Shown: positions 1 to 10,887, numbered from the stretch's first letter. The stretch: DNA of 64,000 bases from Schizophyllum amplum (GCA_007026445.1 VDMD01000001.1:4526001-4590000), one strand, 5' to 3'. A program made the numbers and translations. The notes: a model not told the origin generated them from the letters alone.

Positions 1-2531
1 CCTCGGAACCCACCTCCCCGCACACGGCGACGCAGACAGCCTTTCAGACGACCGCGCGCGTCCTGGATCCCACATCCACGACGGCCATCCCGGGCGTCTC
101 GACCAAGCTCTCCACCACCGAGAAGGACGTCACGCTCGACATCCGATGGACCATCCTCTGCGACCTCTTCCTCATCCTCATCGCGGACAGCGTGTACGAC
201 GCCCGCTCGCGCGTCCTCCTCGAGCACGTCGCGCTCAAGCTCGGCCTCGGCTGGATCGACGTCGTCAAGTTCGAGGCGCGCGTCACGGAGGCGCTCGAGA
301 TTCAGGAGGACGTCAACAGCATGGAGAACGACGAGGTTGTTGAAGGGAGACGGAAGGCGGCGAAGAAGAAGCGCTATGTCATGATGGGTCTCGCTACGCT
401 CGGTGGCGGCCTTGTCATTGGTCTCTCCGCTGGCCTGCTCGCGCCAGTTATTGGTGCGGGCATTGGTGCAGCTCTTACGACGGTTGGCATTGGCGGTACC
501 ACTGGCTTCCTTGCCGGGACGGGCGGCGCTGCCATCATCACCACCGGAGGCGCGCTCACGGGAGGAGGCATCGCTGTCAAGGGCATGGCACGGCGTACCC
601 AGCAAGTCCGCACCTTCAACATCCTACCCCTACACAACAACAAGCGCGTCAGCGCCATCTTGACCGTGCCAGGGTACGTTTTCCGCAGTCCGTTCAAATA
701 GCAGCATAATTTGACTGACCCGCTCTCAGTTTCCTCAACGGCGTCAACGACGATCCGCGATTACCCTTCAGCGTGCTCGACCCTGTTGTCGGTGACGTAT
801 TCAGCGTGCTCTGGGAGCCTGAGATGATTCAGGAGACTGGTAGTGCCTTGAAGATCCTCACGGGCGAGGTCCTCACACAGATAGGGCAGACCGTACTGCA
901 AGCCACAGTGATGACTGCCCTCATGAGCGCTTTGCAATGGCCAATTAGTGCGTTTCCTATTTTCTCTCTACTGACAGGTGCTGAACGTTTGCGTAGTCTT
1001 GACCAAGTTGGGCTACCTCATCGATAACCCGTGGAACAACGCGCTCGACCGCGCCAAGGCTGCGGGAGGCATCCTTGCCGATCTCCTCATGAAGCGACAT
1101 CTGGGAGTACGGCCCATCACCCTTATCGGCTTCTCGCTCGGTGCACGTGTAATATTCTACGCGCTGGTTGAATTGGCGCGACAGAAGGCATACGGCATCG
1201 TACAGGACGTCTTCATCCTCGGTGGCACCCTGTCCGCATCGCAGCAGACCTGGATAGCGACCCGGTCCGTAGTCTCTGGGCGCTACGTCAACGCCTACGC
1301 GCGCAACGACTGGGTGCTCAACTACCTCTTTCGCGCGACGAGCGGTGGCGTGGGCACCGTCGCCGGCCTGCGCCCCGTCCAGGACGTCCCCGGGCTGGAG
1401 AACGTGGACGTGACGGACAAGATCGCGGGCCACATGAGCTATCGCACGTTCATGCCGCTCATCCTCGACCAGCTCGGGTTCCCTGTGTTCGCAGACTACT
1501 TTGACGAGCCGGAGGAGCCGGACTTTGAGGAGGAGCGCATCGTGGTGCGCGAGGACGAGCCGAAGCGCAAGCGGGGCTGGTTCACGAAGAAGGAAACGGA
1601 GCAGAAGCGGGTGTCGAGGCCGCCGGGAGCGACGTCTCATCACGTCAAGAAGCCGCCTAAGTCGGCGGGTGCGGCGGTGCCGGAGGACGATGATGAACTT
1701 CCGCCTCGCGAGGGCGCGATGTCTCCCAGTACGCCGCAGTCCAGTACGCCGCAGTCCAGTACGCCTCAGCCCAGTACGCCGCTGCCGGAGCGCGAGAGCA
1801 TGGACTCGCAGGCTGATTCCGGGACTTCAACGCCAGCCAAGCTGCCACCAAAGACGGCGGGATTCGACTTTGCGGCGATGAAGGAGATGATTGGGCAGGT
1901 GGAGGACGATAGCCCCTCGACGCCGCCAGCGGCGCCCATGATCCCGCCCGCTGCGAACCGCACGGTGTCGATGCCGTCCGCGCGTGCGCCGCCGCTGTCG
2001 CCGACGTCGCAGTCTGGCTTGCGGCAGGTGCGGACGCCCGAACCGGACGCGGAGCTGTCTGCGGGGATGCGGTCGATGTCGGTGAACGACATGAACGACC
2101 GCGAGTCTGATGACGATGTGTCGGACCGCGGGGTCGGCCCATCGCGCTCCGCGTTCACGTCGCCCTCGATGACAAGCCTGGCCGGCTGGGGATCCACCTT
2201 CGATGCCGGGCGGGGAGTCGCTGCCTCGCCGTACGCGACCTTCGGCGCGTCGCAGCAATCGCTGGCGTCAAATCCTTTCGCCGTATCGCAGCAGTCGCTC
2301 GCGAGCCCGTTTGCGGACCCGCCGCGGCCATCGTTCGGGGCAGGCGCGCCGGGGCTGACGTTCGGGAGCGCGGACGGGGGGTTGACGTTCGGTGCGGCCG
2401 ATGGCACGATCATGACCTCGCCCGAGTATGCGCCGCCGCCGCCGCCGTTAGCGGACCCGTGGCGCGTACCAGCGGATCTGGGCTCAGGGAAGAAGAGGAC
2501 GGATACGTTCAGCTCAAATCCATGGTCGTAG
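1..2531 (+). CDS. DUF726/TMCO4-type membrane-associated alpha/beta hydrolase, 3' part
   Basis: The gene runs in from the left edge and its 5' end is missing. Visible exons are about 3-673, 730-947 and 997-2531, separated by GT-AG introns of 56 and 49 nt. The first exon has a strongly hydrophobic Gly/Ala-rich stretch (about 370-590; MMGLATLGGGLVIGLSAGLL and following), which fits the membrane hairpin of the DUF726 family. The third exon carries a lipase-type nucleophile elbow (IGFSLGAR, GxSxG) followed by a conserved stretch ending near FPVFADYFDE. Together these are the DUF726 signature (human TMCO4, yeast Mil1/YFL034W). The C-terminal roughly 330 residues are disordered, with a 15-bp tandem repeat coding STPQS (about 1728-1785) and repeated SQQSLAS units. 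The family is membrane-associated and has been linked to Golgi/AP-1 function in yeast; a lipase role is inferred from the motif only. Confidence 0.85.
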
Positions 2532-3139
2532 GAGGGCGTCGGGTATGTGGATGTGGGCGCTGGCGCGAGAGGCGCGAGGTATGATGATAGTTCGGGGACG
2601 GAGGTTTGCGTACACTACTAGAGCTAGTCAATGGGTCCTATTTATCAGTACACCATGCATTTGTACTATTCTCTATCGCATGTTCATATTCAAGCCATAG
2701 CACTTTCAGCGCATAGTCTCGCATGGTCGTTCAAGGTGAAATTATGATCGGACGGCGATATACAGGGAGTACGTAGGGGAGTTTGTGTATAGCGTATACA
2801 TGCATGCATCTGGACAGGAATGTCAGTTTGAAGCCAGAAGAGATTGGGGCTTGGGGGAAGGAAGATCAGGGACTTGAATGGTTCCCGAAGGATTCAATCC
2901 ACAGCGCGTACGCGTCAAGGAAGTTTTGCAGATTGCTTTTCATCACTGGATACGAAGGAGGACGACACTCACCATACATCTAAGACGGTTGTGCTCATAT
3001 AGTAAGCGATTCAAGAAGCGGGCAACGATGGTGCACACCGAGGGATGGGAGCTTGAGTACAAGGAACGAATTTCGGAAGGGGTCCTTTATAGCACCCCTT
3101 TCGGCGTTACCCGTGGATATTCTCACGGCCTCGTAGGCG
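2532..3139. other. Intergenic, gene-free
   Basis: No supported gene lies between the hydrolase stop and the large mobile element. A short hairpin (AGGGGT...ACCCCT, about 3075-3100) lies close to the insertion point. Confidence 0.6.
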
Positions 3140-3145
3140 CCGCGC
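3140..3145 (+). repeat. Left target-site duplication CCGCGC of the large element
   Basis: CCGCGC directly precedes the left inverted repeat and is repeated exactly after the right one. A 6-bp perfect direct repeat at both outer edges marks the insertion site. Confidence 0.85.
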
Positions 3146-3204
3146 TATGGCGGTTACGTTGCACATTTAATATACGAGACTAATTTGCGCTTTTTTGACC
3201 ATTT
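3146..3204 (+). repeat. Left terminal inverted repeat (59 bp)
   Basis: It starts TATGGCGGTTACGTTGCAC and ends GACCATTT. It matches the reverse complement of 19473-19531 at 58 of 59 positions; the single difference is G versus A at the 13th base. Confidence 0.95.
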
Positions 3205-3600
3205 TGCACTCTAAGTTACTCGCACAAAGCCTAATTTCTCCTTCAAAACATAGTGTCGAAGGCCAGATAATTACGACACAATTAAGCCCTTTCTGCGAAA
3301 GTTTGGACTGGCCTTTTTGGTGGCGCTACAAAGTTTTAAAAGCCTTTCGAGAAGGTACGCAACTTACCCGACCCCATCTCAAACAAGACAGAATAAGCGA
3401 TACATTTCTTGACCCTGGCGATACTATTTAAGGTCCATAGGCTGGTACGACACTTTCCCGTGCTCAGACCCGCGTGTCGCCCATATGGCGACACTTACCC
3501 TGACTGCCTGTGGCGACACTTTCCCTGGACTGCAGGCTAGACAACACTTTCTGAGGGGCATGGCGACACTTTGCAGTTTGCAAGGGCCGAAGTGGCAGCA
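3205..3600 (+). repeat. Left subterminal motif cluster (GGCGACACTTT-like)
   Basis: Several copies of CGACACTTT or close variants occur here (CGACACTTTCCCG, GGCGACACTTACC, GGCGACACTTTCC, GACAACACTTTCT, GGCGACACTTTGC), mostly after 3440. The same motif is found in reverse orientation inside the right end. By analogy with other large transposons these are candidate transposase-binding sites. Confidence 0.75.
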
Positions 3601-3674
3601 GGTTAATGGGTAGGCCAGGCCAGGCCGCTATTAGAATTAAGTAACTATAAGAAGGCGTTGGTATAAGTAAAGCT

Positions 3675-5868
3675 CTATAGGGTGGGCTGGGGCTGCCCCT
3701 TATCTCCCATGATCTTGGCGAAGACCAGGCTATCTAGGAAGGCCTGGTTGTCACAAGTGGCATCCAGTCCTTGGCTTATAGCCTGCTTGATTGTGTCTAC
3801 ACCAATCTCTGCAGTCTGCCACATGCTGGCCTGATTAAACCAGACGCAGGAGCCTCGCCCTGAAGCCCCGCCATCTAGACGCCTAGAGTTCTGGGGTGTC
3901 GGGAAGTCTGCGCCGTCCGTAACGCAAACCTCAAGGTCTGCAAGAGATCAGCTTGAGGAAGAAGGATAAGGGTAAAAAGCGAGATGCTTACTGGATATAT
4001 CAAAGTTGAAGTGGTAAAAAAGAGCGGAAGGGTAGGCCACAAACACGCCTGGCGGGATTTGGAGAATAATGCCAGCCTCCCACATCACCAACCAGCACTT
4101 TTCTTTGTGGTTAAATTCTCCTGCCTCTCTGTTAGCCCATGTTGTAAGGGAAGCCAGCTTGCTCACCATAGACAAATACAACGCAAACCGCCAGTGCCAG
4201 GTTCTTGTAGTCTGCATGAGGTAGGCAGTGTACGCGATCAACCTGTCCTGGCCTAGACGCATTCAAACAGAAATTGAAGAAAAGCCCATACATGGCCTTC
4301 ACTCCATAGCGTTCATCAATCAAGGCGATGCCCTTCTGGAATCGCTGCGCCACGCCTGGGAAGTGAATCTCCACAAAGGAGCTTGCGCATTGACTGAAGT
4401 AAAGTCAGTCAATTGGCGCAATAAGAACCAGCGATCACACACCTGATGCGCGACATGGGGCTTCCTTTGCGGAAAAACCAGTTGATAGCTTCCTCATTAT
4501 CCTTATGGAACTTCGAAAGCGCTGGGATCTAAGCGTTTTAAGCCAAGGAAGGTAGGGAGAGCTTGCAGAAGAGACTCACCGTCTTGTTGTTCCGGTCATG
4601 GCCACAAATAGAGAACCAGTGGGAGCCCCTCGAGTTTTGCTGCATGGCCTGTAAGTCGAAGGGTTGCTGACACTTCTGAACGAAGAGAGAGGCTTCCTCA
4701 ATAAATTGAGGCATGAGGTCTAACTGCCAGCGCGCGATCTGGCTCCGGGCAATGACAACCCTCCCAAGCTGGTCGGCAATAAATGTGGGCGCCTGCGCAA
4801 GCAAGCTAGTAAGGTGGGGTCGTCAGCAATCCTTTTGCTGCCAGTAACACGCTTAGGACTCACTCATCTGCATAAGGGACGCGTCGGAAATTCTGCAGCG
4901 CACGCCCTGTAAGAGGCTTTAGCGCAATTCTATAGTCAAGCTAGAAAGCGACTTACCAATAGTCTCCTGCTTGAAGAGCTTGACAAGATGGCGTCCTCGA
5001 TCGTTACGATTCATGTTGGTACCCATCCAGCCAGTAGTCGCAATGGAGAGGTCAGTCGCAAGGAAGCCAGAGCCTTCAACGCTATGCAGGACCTGCTTTG
5101 GCTGCTCAAGCTGATGGGCTCTTCGCCTAGCGCTGCTTCTTAGTTTGCTGATCTCCCTTCGGTACTCTTGCGCGCTACACGCTGAAGCCTTTACAGCCTC
5201 TCTGGTCTGTGAAAACATAGAGGATAGGGGCGGGGTGGGCGTATCAAGAAGGGAGCTGATGGATAGAAGGTTGAGAGGGATGAGCAGTGTAAAACCAGCA
5301 GAATACGTACTAGCTCTCCTTATAAAGCTTTGCGTCTGGTGTAAGGTCCTCCAGTGCCAAAGTTCTTGATTGTTTGGCCGGGCGTCTGATGGTTTAAGCC
5401 TAAAGAATGGTCTAGGAAGGAAAAGGGTGCTCACCTTGGAGGGCGATTAGTTGGCTTCTTGATTTGGGTGGGGCCTGGCTGCTCAGAGTAGCCAAGGGCT
5501 TCGGCATGAAATTGAGCGGCCAAGTCAAAGAAAGAGCCTGGGATTTGGATACGGCCTTCCCCACCCTTTATAGGGGCTGGGCTGCCCGGGAACCTAGGTC
5601 ACAGTCAAGATGAGGCCAAGTTTGACGATGCAAAAGGCCAACTAACCATCTTTCGCACATGTCTAGCAACCATTGCTCTTGTGCCTCAGCAAGCCTCCTA
5701 GTAACTGGGCCAGCACGGCAGAGGGAAGCCGGTGGAACGGGAGGAGTACCTTCCTCTCCTTTAAGTCAAGCCATGTTATCCTGTGATTATCTCCTCACCA
5801 GTGTTAAGGCGCTTATGGTCAGCTCTATCATTGGAATCTGATCCTCTTCTTCTTTTGTTACGACCCAT
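3675..5868 (-). CDS. TET/JBP-like 2-oxoglutarate/Fe(II) dioxygenase carried by the element
   Basis: This is a multi-exon gene (about nine introns) starting MGRNKRRRGSD at 5868 and ending ...KGQPQPTL at 3675. The family is the basidiomycete TET/JBP-type dioxygenase that oxidises 5-methylcytosine or related bases. Key residues look intact: the HxD iron motif in LPHADYKNLA (about 4215), the strand after it continuing through an intron into GEFNHKEKCWLVMWE, the second iron histidine in IPPGVFVAYPSALFYHFN (about 4010-4060), and the 2-oxoglutarate-binding Arg in RGSCVWFNQAS (last exon). Upstream exons carry GSGFLATDLSIATTGWMG and SRGSHWFSICGHDRNN, also typical of the family. Expected to act in the nucleus on DNA. 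Fungal TET/JBP genes are known to travel with transposons (KDZ elements); here the partner is an IS3-like integrase. Function is inferred from family motifs and exon joins were made by hand. Confidence 0.8.
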
Positions 5869-6243
5869 TCAGGTGGACAGCCACTCAGGCTAGCCCTGGA
5901 GTGAGCGGTGGTGGTTGGAAAAGGGAGGAGGCTGCGCCCTCAATTAATTGAATGTGTGACCGCATGTGACCGCGTATGTGTGTGACAGCTTGTTCCCCGG
6001 CAAGGCAAGGGCCCAAAAAGCACCTACCTGTACGATTTATATGGCGGAACAGCTCAAAGTACTTCCCACCTCAGATACTCACCCTTTATCCCTTTTCTAT
6101 AAGCAAGCTACTTGGAACATTGCGGGCTAGCACAGTCACAGTCACTAACGCCATCACGTGATATAATCCTAAGTCCTGACCGCAGATATATAGAAAGGGG
6201 GTGGCTTAAGGGAGTGGAGGAGGTAGGGAAGGGGTGGATTGGG

Positions 6244-7048
6244 CTAGGCCTGGGTTGCGGAGGAGGAGGGTGTCAAGTCATAATGGCGGTTGGCCCCCTC
6301 CGGAGGGCTGATTCCATTTTCGAGGAAAAAGCGTTGGGAGCGCTCGGAGGTGGCCACTATAAGGGTGGTCTTAAAACAGCCAGAAAAACAGAGAGAAGAA
6401 CTGGACACGTACGGACATGGTCTGCAGGGCAAAAGACCTCCTGCTTGGCAGGCAGGTCGTCCAAGCTCTTGTAACCCTCCTGCTCTAGGACGGCAGCACC
6501 GGCCTCTTCGATCAGGGCCTGGGTGTGCTCGTCGGCACCCTCCAAAGAGTCCCAGCTCATCTCCCAAAAGCCATACCACTGATGGCTCATCTGTTAGCTC
6601 TTGAGGCGACTAGGGTGGCTGGTACTTGCCATTATGCAGTAGAGGAGGATGTCCTTCTTGTTGGAAGCATTCTTGAACCGGTAAAAGGCGTAGATGGCTT
6701 CTAAAGCCTAGTCAGTTGGCTTCTAGCTAGGCCGAAAGCAGCCCTTGCACCTACCAACTGGGTAATGGCCTGGAAGATATTGGCCTGCCTTGGATTTAGC
6801 AGGTGGCCACCGCTTAGGGGGATCTGGGATGCTGAAGTTGTGGCTCATGGTGGAAGGCCAAGGGAAGGCTTGGGGCCATGAGGTGGGCAGGCCTGCTGGC
6901 CATGAGGCTCACTCAGATGGTGTTGTGCTTGATAAGATTGGAGCATGGTGTTTGAATATGGATACATGGGCTTATGTAGGTATGTAGGCTTAGGTGTGTA
7001 GGTAGGTGCGTAGGTGTAGATGGGCAGTGGTACAGAGGTGCTCTCCAT
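6244..7048 (-). CDS. Small unknown protein carried by the element
   Basis: Five exons give one continuous reading frame: 7048-6913, 6831-6755, 6707-6630, 6590-6413 and 6356-6244 (193 aa). Introns are 81, 47, 39 and 56 nt; the 39-nt one uses a GC-AG pair (GCAAGT donor). A later ATG at 6967 would give 166 aa, and a Pro/Tyr-rich leader lies between the two starts. The middle contains a helical segment NPRQANIFQAITQLALEAIY followed by FYRFKNASNKKDILLYC and an acidic helix DSLEGADEHTQALIEEAG. I do not recognise a domain. It lies about 380 bp upstream of the dioxygenase in the same orientation, so the two may act together; that is inference from position. Confidence 0.6.
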
Positions 7049-7599
7049 GCCAAGCAGGCTTGCCGGGGGAAGGAGCCTCCCCTTGTGCGCGAGAAGGCGT
7101 AGCCCCCGCGCGAGCGCGAGAGCGGTGCAGATGGCGGTGCAGATGGGGTGGGGAGCATAGACTTGGGGTCAGCTCCGTGAGCGCACATCCTTGCACTGGC
7201 TTGGAGACACGCATGGGCTTCGGGTTGAACTGCATAGGGTGCGGGGGCCCGGATGCGGAGCGTGGTGGAGGTGCGCGGAGGTGGGGGGTTCGCGTGGAGG
7301 AGCGGGGGGCGCGGATGGCAGCGAAGGGGCTGGGCGCCCGGGAAGCGAGGGTGCGAGCTGGTGGCGGCACGGAAGCGGGGGCGGTGGAGGCGGCGGAGGC
7401 AGGCGACGCGGGTGCGGCGGTGGGCACGGGATAGGCGGTGGAGACGCCGGTGGCGCGGATGCGCGCCGGCAGACGCGCACGGGTCCGCGCGGTATCGGCG
7501 TGGCTTTGGCGGCGGCGGTGCAGAGGACGCGGCAGTGGGAGCGTGGGTGCGGGGTGGGGGAACGGGCGCGGACGCTGACGCCGGTGGGCTTGAACGGCG

Positions 7600-7840
7600 C
7601 CGTAGTGAAGGGGCGTGGGCGGCGCGGCGCGGAGGCGCGTGGGCGGCGCGGCGTGGAGGGGCGCGGCGTGGAGGGGCGCGGCGTGGAGGGGCGCGTGGGC
7701 GGCGCGGCGTGGAGGGGCGCGTGGGCGGCGCGGCGTGGAGGGGCGCGGCGTGGAGGGGCGCGGCGTGGAGGGGCGCGTGGGCGGCGCGGTGCGGAGGGGC
7801 GCGTGGGCGGCGCGGTGCGGAGGGGCGCGTGGGCTTGGGA
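7600..7840. repeat. GC-rich minisatellite, core unit GGCGCGGCGTGGAGG
   Basis: The 15-bp unit GGCGCGGCGTGGAGG alternates with GGCGCGTGGGC spacers to give roughly a dozen imperfect units. Later units carry GGTGCGGAGG variants. Confidence 0.85.
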
Positions 7841-8681
7841 GTTGTGGGGGGCAGGCGCGCGCGGTGGGCCTTTTGAGGCCGTCGGGGAGGGCACGGGAGG
7901 GCGCGTATGCCGGCTGGCGGCGCGGGTTGGTGCTCAGTCGACTTGGCGCGCAGGCGCAGCGGTGCCCTTGTCCTGGATGTGGACGCGGCGCAGGCGGGAG
8001 GAGAGGGCCGCGGGGCGTGGGTGAAGCAGCGCGGACGCGCAGGCCTGGGTGGTGTGGGCGGCAGGCTCACACCGGCGCGGTCTGGAAGCCGGGCGGGTTG
8101 GTGCCGGCGTCCCGGGGGTAGACGCGGGCGCGCGCGACTGTGTACGCGTACGCGGGTGTGGGTGTGGGACAGGACGCGGGTGCTTGCTGCTGGGGGCGGT
8201 CAGGCCAGACGGCAGCGGGGTGAGACCCGATCCACTCACCTGGCGTGGTGTGATTGCTGTCGGGAGGGGGCGGGGGCGCCGTCGCGCGCAGCCTGGGTCG
8301 GGGGCGAGGCGGTGGTGGCTGGGAAGCCGGGCTGGCTTAGCCTTGTCTTCGTTTGGCAGGCCCTTCCCACGGTGGCGATGCGGCGCGGCGGCGCCGTGGC
8401 GGTGGCGGTGGCGTGGTGTTGAGTGGGTGGGTGGACAAGGAGGAGCCGGGGGCTGAGGTGGGTGACGGTGCGAGGAAGTGTGGGAAGGAGGAGGGTGGGC
8501 CTTCGCACCCAAAAGCCAAGCCTGCAGGTAGGCGCAGCGGGCTCGCACATCTTTCCCACACTGCTGACTGGCTCGAGGGTGCTGGGCATGGGAGGGAGGA
8601 AAGGTGGGAAGGAGGGAGGCTGGATTTATGTACCCCGTCCTTGTCACATAGTCTAGTGTGACACCGCGAGGCCTTCAACAA

Positions 8682-8713
8682 GACGCGTCGACGCGTCGAC
8701 GCGTCGACGCGTC
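8682..8713. repeat. Four perfect copies of palindromic 8-mer GACGCGTC
   Basis: GACGCGTC is repeated four times without a break (32 bp). Each unit is its own reverse complement and contains ACGCGT, the MCB core bound by MBF-type cell-cycle factors in yeasts. It lies between the two minus-strand gene groups of the element. A regulatory role is inference. Confidence 0.8.
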
Positions 8714-8903
8714 TATTACTCTTAGATCACGTCACGTGATATGACGTTGAGGGAGTCATCCCGACGTCCCGACGCGTTGGGGGGGGGCGTTGCGTGCGCC
8801 CACCGTCGCCGTCCCTCATCACCCAGGGCGCGTAAAATCACAAAAATACATATAATGTACTAGAATATCTATCTGATATGGTACATGGCAAAGGCGAGGG
8901 GCG

Positions 8904-8975
8904 AGGAGCAGCAAAAAGGCGAAAAAGGGCTGGCGAAATTTTTCGCCAGCCTCAACGCCCTTGCGCTGCTCCTGT
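8904..8975. repeat. Long imperfect hairpin
   Basis: Perfect 11-bp arms GGCTGGCGAAA / TTTCGCCAGCC (8928-8938 and 8941-8951) with a 2-nt loop are extended by imperfect outer arms (GAGGAGCAGC... with ...GCTGCTCC). No coding frame explains it. It could be a remnant of a small inverted-repeat element or a hairpin RNA source. Confidence 0.7.
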
Positions 8976-9818
8976 ACAGGGTGGGGGGCTTGCGGCAGGG
9001 GTAGGGTTACTTACAAGGATGTCCTGGAAGGTAGTGGATGAGTGACTGCGCCGGCAGACATGTGCGTTCGCGCTCGGCGACAAGGTTGAGGCGGGGGCGG
9101 ATGAGATCATCCCGCCCAACCCTCCGTGCGCTGTGCAGGGCGCGCTGAGCGTCGCTCAGCGCACCGTAGCGCATGTGTACGGCACCGGATGCCAAGCTGA
9201 AGGGCGCAGCCGTTGTGCACGCTCATACCCAGGCGCCGTGCTCCCTGAAAAGGGAGCCCGAACGCTCCGCGCAGGCGTTGGGGCGCCAGGCCGTGTTGGT
9301 ACCCTTGAGCGCATCAAGGACGGCCTTTGCGCACAACCTTGCAATGCAGGGGGGTGGTATCATCCGGGCTGCGCGCGTCGCACAGAGCCGTAGGTGGGAA
9401 GGGGGATGGGGTAGGGTCTGCGCGATAGAAAATCAACATAATTAGCATGATTCGCGAGAGTCATACAGCTAGTAGACCCACCTTATAGGGTCCGGTGCCC
9501 TGTACCCTGCGTCTTCTACGCGCTTTGCATGTTTTGCGGCAACCGCGCGGTGGCTAGGTGGTGGTCTGAAGCGCAAGGAGGAAGTACAAGTACAAGGTGG
9601 TGCGCATTGTTGTCAGAAAGGGGTAATCATGCCAAAAAGCGCTCCAGCAGTATTGTATGGCATTCTAGGCAAGGAATGTAAGTAGTAAAAGGAGTGAGGG
9701 TGCATAAGTTCAAAGACTTCGGACTAAGGCAGGCTTCCTTCTCCATATAAGCTCTGTGGAGACCTCTTCAGCGCTTGGAAACAACAATGGGAGGACCTGT
9801 TGTACTCACAACTGGCAA

Positions 9819-10887
9819 TCAAACTTGAGAGGGGACAGGGGGCATGGATTGTGGCGAGTTGGAGGGAGCCCCAAAGGCGGCGAAAGCCTTGAGGGCTCCG
9901 AAGGGACGCCCCATCTGGAGCTCCTGCATCTGCGCCAGACCCTCCGCAACAACAAGCTCCTCCTTCCGCAAAGCATCCTTCTCAGCCATGCGGGCGAGCA
10001 CGTTAGCCTTGCATTCTTTGCATATGCCTGCAATCTCGTCACCCTCCAAAAGCTTTTGCACCTGCAGCCCAGACATGGGCTTGTCTGGGTGAAAGACGCG
10101 GGGCCCAAGGCCTTTCCACCATGTGCTCGTCCAGGCTGCTTGGCACTTGAGGGAATTCTTGCAGATGGAGTGCATGGGGGGAGGGCAGAGCATCCAGAGC
10201 TGACGGGACTTCCGGATGTTCTCTCGAGTGTGCGCGATAATGGCCAAGTCAGGGAGGGTGAAGTACTCAAGGGCGTCTGGGTAGGAAGGAAGGGGATTCT
10301 GCAAATCGACCAGGGCCTTAAAGGCAGGCTCTACCCAGCCGTCAACCCGGTAAGCGCTAGCCAGGTGGAGGCGAAGGGCAGGAGACATGTGAGGAAGGGG
10401 GTCTAGGTTCTTCACTGCCCATCGGTAGCCGTCGTCGCAGTCCAAGAATGCCGAGACCTGCAAGATAGACCTGAGAAAGTCAAGGTCCCGACCTTGATCC
10501 CCAGGCCAGTCGCTGTATGCCCTATAAGAGAGGTGTTCTGGACACATAAATGAGCACGCACTCTGGACCTTTATAAAGGTACGCCACAAAAGCCTCAAAC
10601 TGCTTGGTCTGGAATGGGACGTATATGGGATGCTCGTCCGAAGTGCCGTCCAAGGTAGTGGAGGTCTGAAGGCACTCGAACATGTCCTTATAGAAGACGG
10701 TTCGCGTGCAGAGGATGTGAGCATTGATGCAGAAGAGGGTGGGGTCCTTGTCGTCCATGGTCTGCAGCAGAGTTCAGAGGAGTTCAGATCAATATTGAAG
10801 GTTTCTGCTTACCTGCATCACCGTCTGACCACTGTAGTAGAAAAAAGGATGGCGCCGTGCAGCTATAAGCATGCTGTCACCCAACAT
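9819..10887 (-). CDS. BTB/POZ-domain protein carried by the element
   Basis: Three exons (10887-10813, 10761-10562, 10521-9819; introns 51 and 40 nt) give 325 aa. The N-terminal roughly 100 residues form a BTB/POZ fold of the type expanded in basidiomycetes: HPFFYYSG, then DPTLFCINAHILCTRTVFYK and VPFQTKQFEAFVAYLYKGPE. The C-terminal part is helical and carries a CxxC pair (ICKECKANVLARMAE) before a Pro-rich tail. BTB domains mediate dimerisation and often recruit Cul3 ubiquitin ligases or chromatin factors; which applies is unknown. The start at 10887 was preferred over 10872 as the longer in-frame ATG. It diverges from the integrase N-terminal exon with about 150 bp between starts, so the two may share a promoter. 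Confidence 0.75.

Larger units (their letters stand above)
7049..9818. other. Gene-free GC-rich repeat region inside the element
   Basis: This 2.8-kb stretch holds no gene I can support. Its long open frames on both strands come from very high GC content and simple repeats, giving arginine/alanine/glycine- or proline-rich translations without domain-like sequence. It contains the minisatellite at 7600-7840, a four-fold 8-bp palindromic repeat at 8682-8713 and a long imperfect hairpin at 8904-8975. It separates the dioxygenase pair from the BTB gene. Confidence 0.6.

Noticed and set aside
7600..7840. CRISPR-like array
   Set aside because: Repeats are contiguous, GC-only and without unique spacers, in a eukaryotic genome.
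7191..8024. Plus-strand open frame of 277 codons, Gly/Arg-rich
   Set aside because: Same GC-rich repeat effect; no supporting splice or motif evidence.
6913..8070. Minus-strand open frame of 385 codons, Pro/Arg/Ala-rich
   Set aside because: It runs through the GC-rich minisatellite and is a by-product of stop-poor repeats; no domain-like sequence and several overlapping frames on both strands are equally open.
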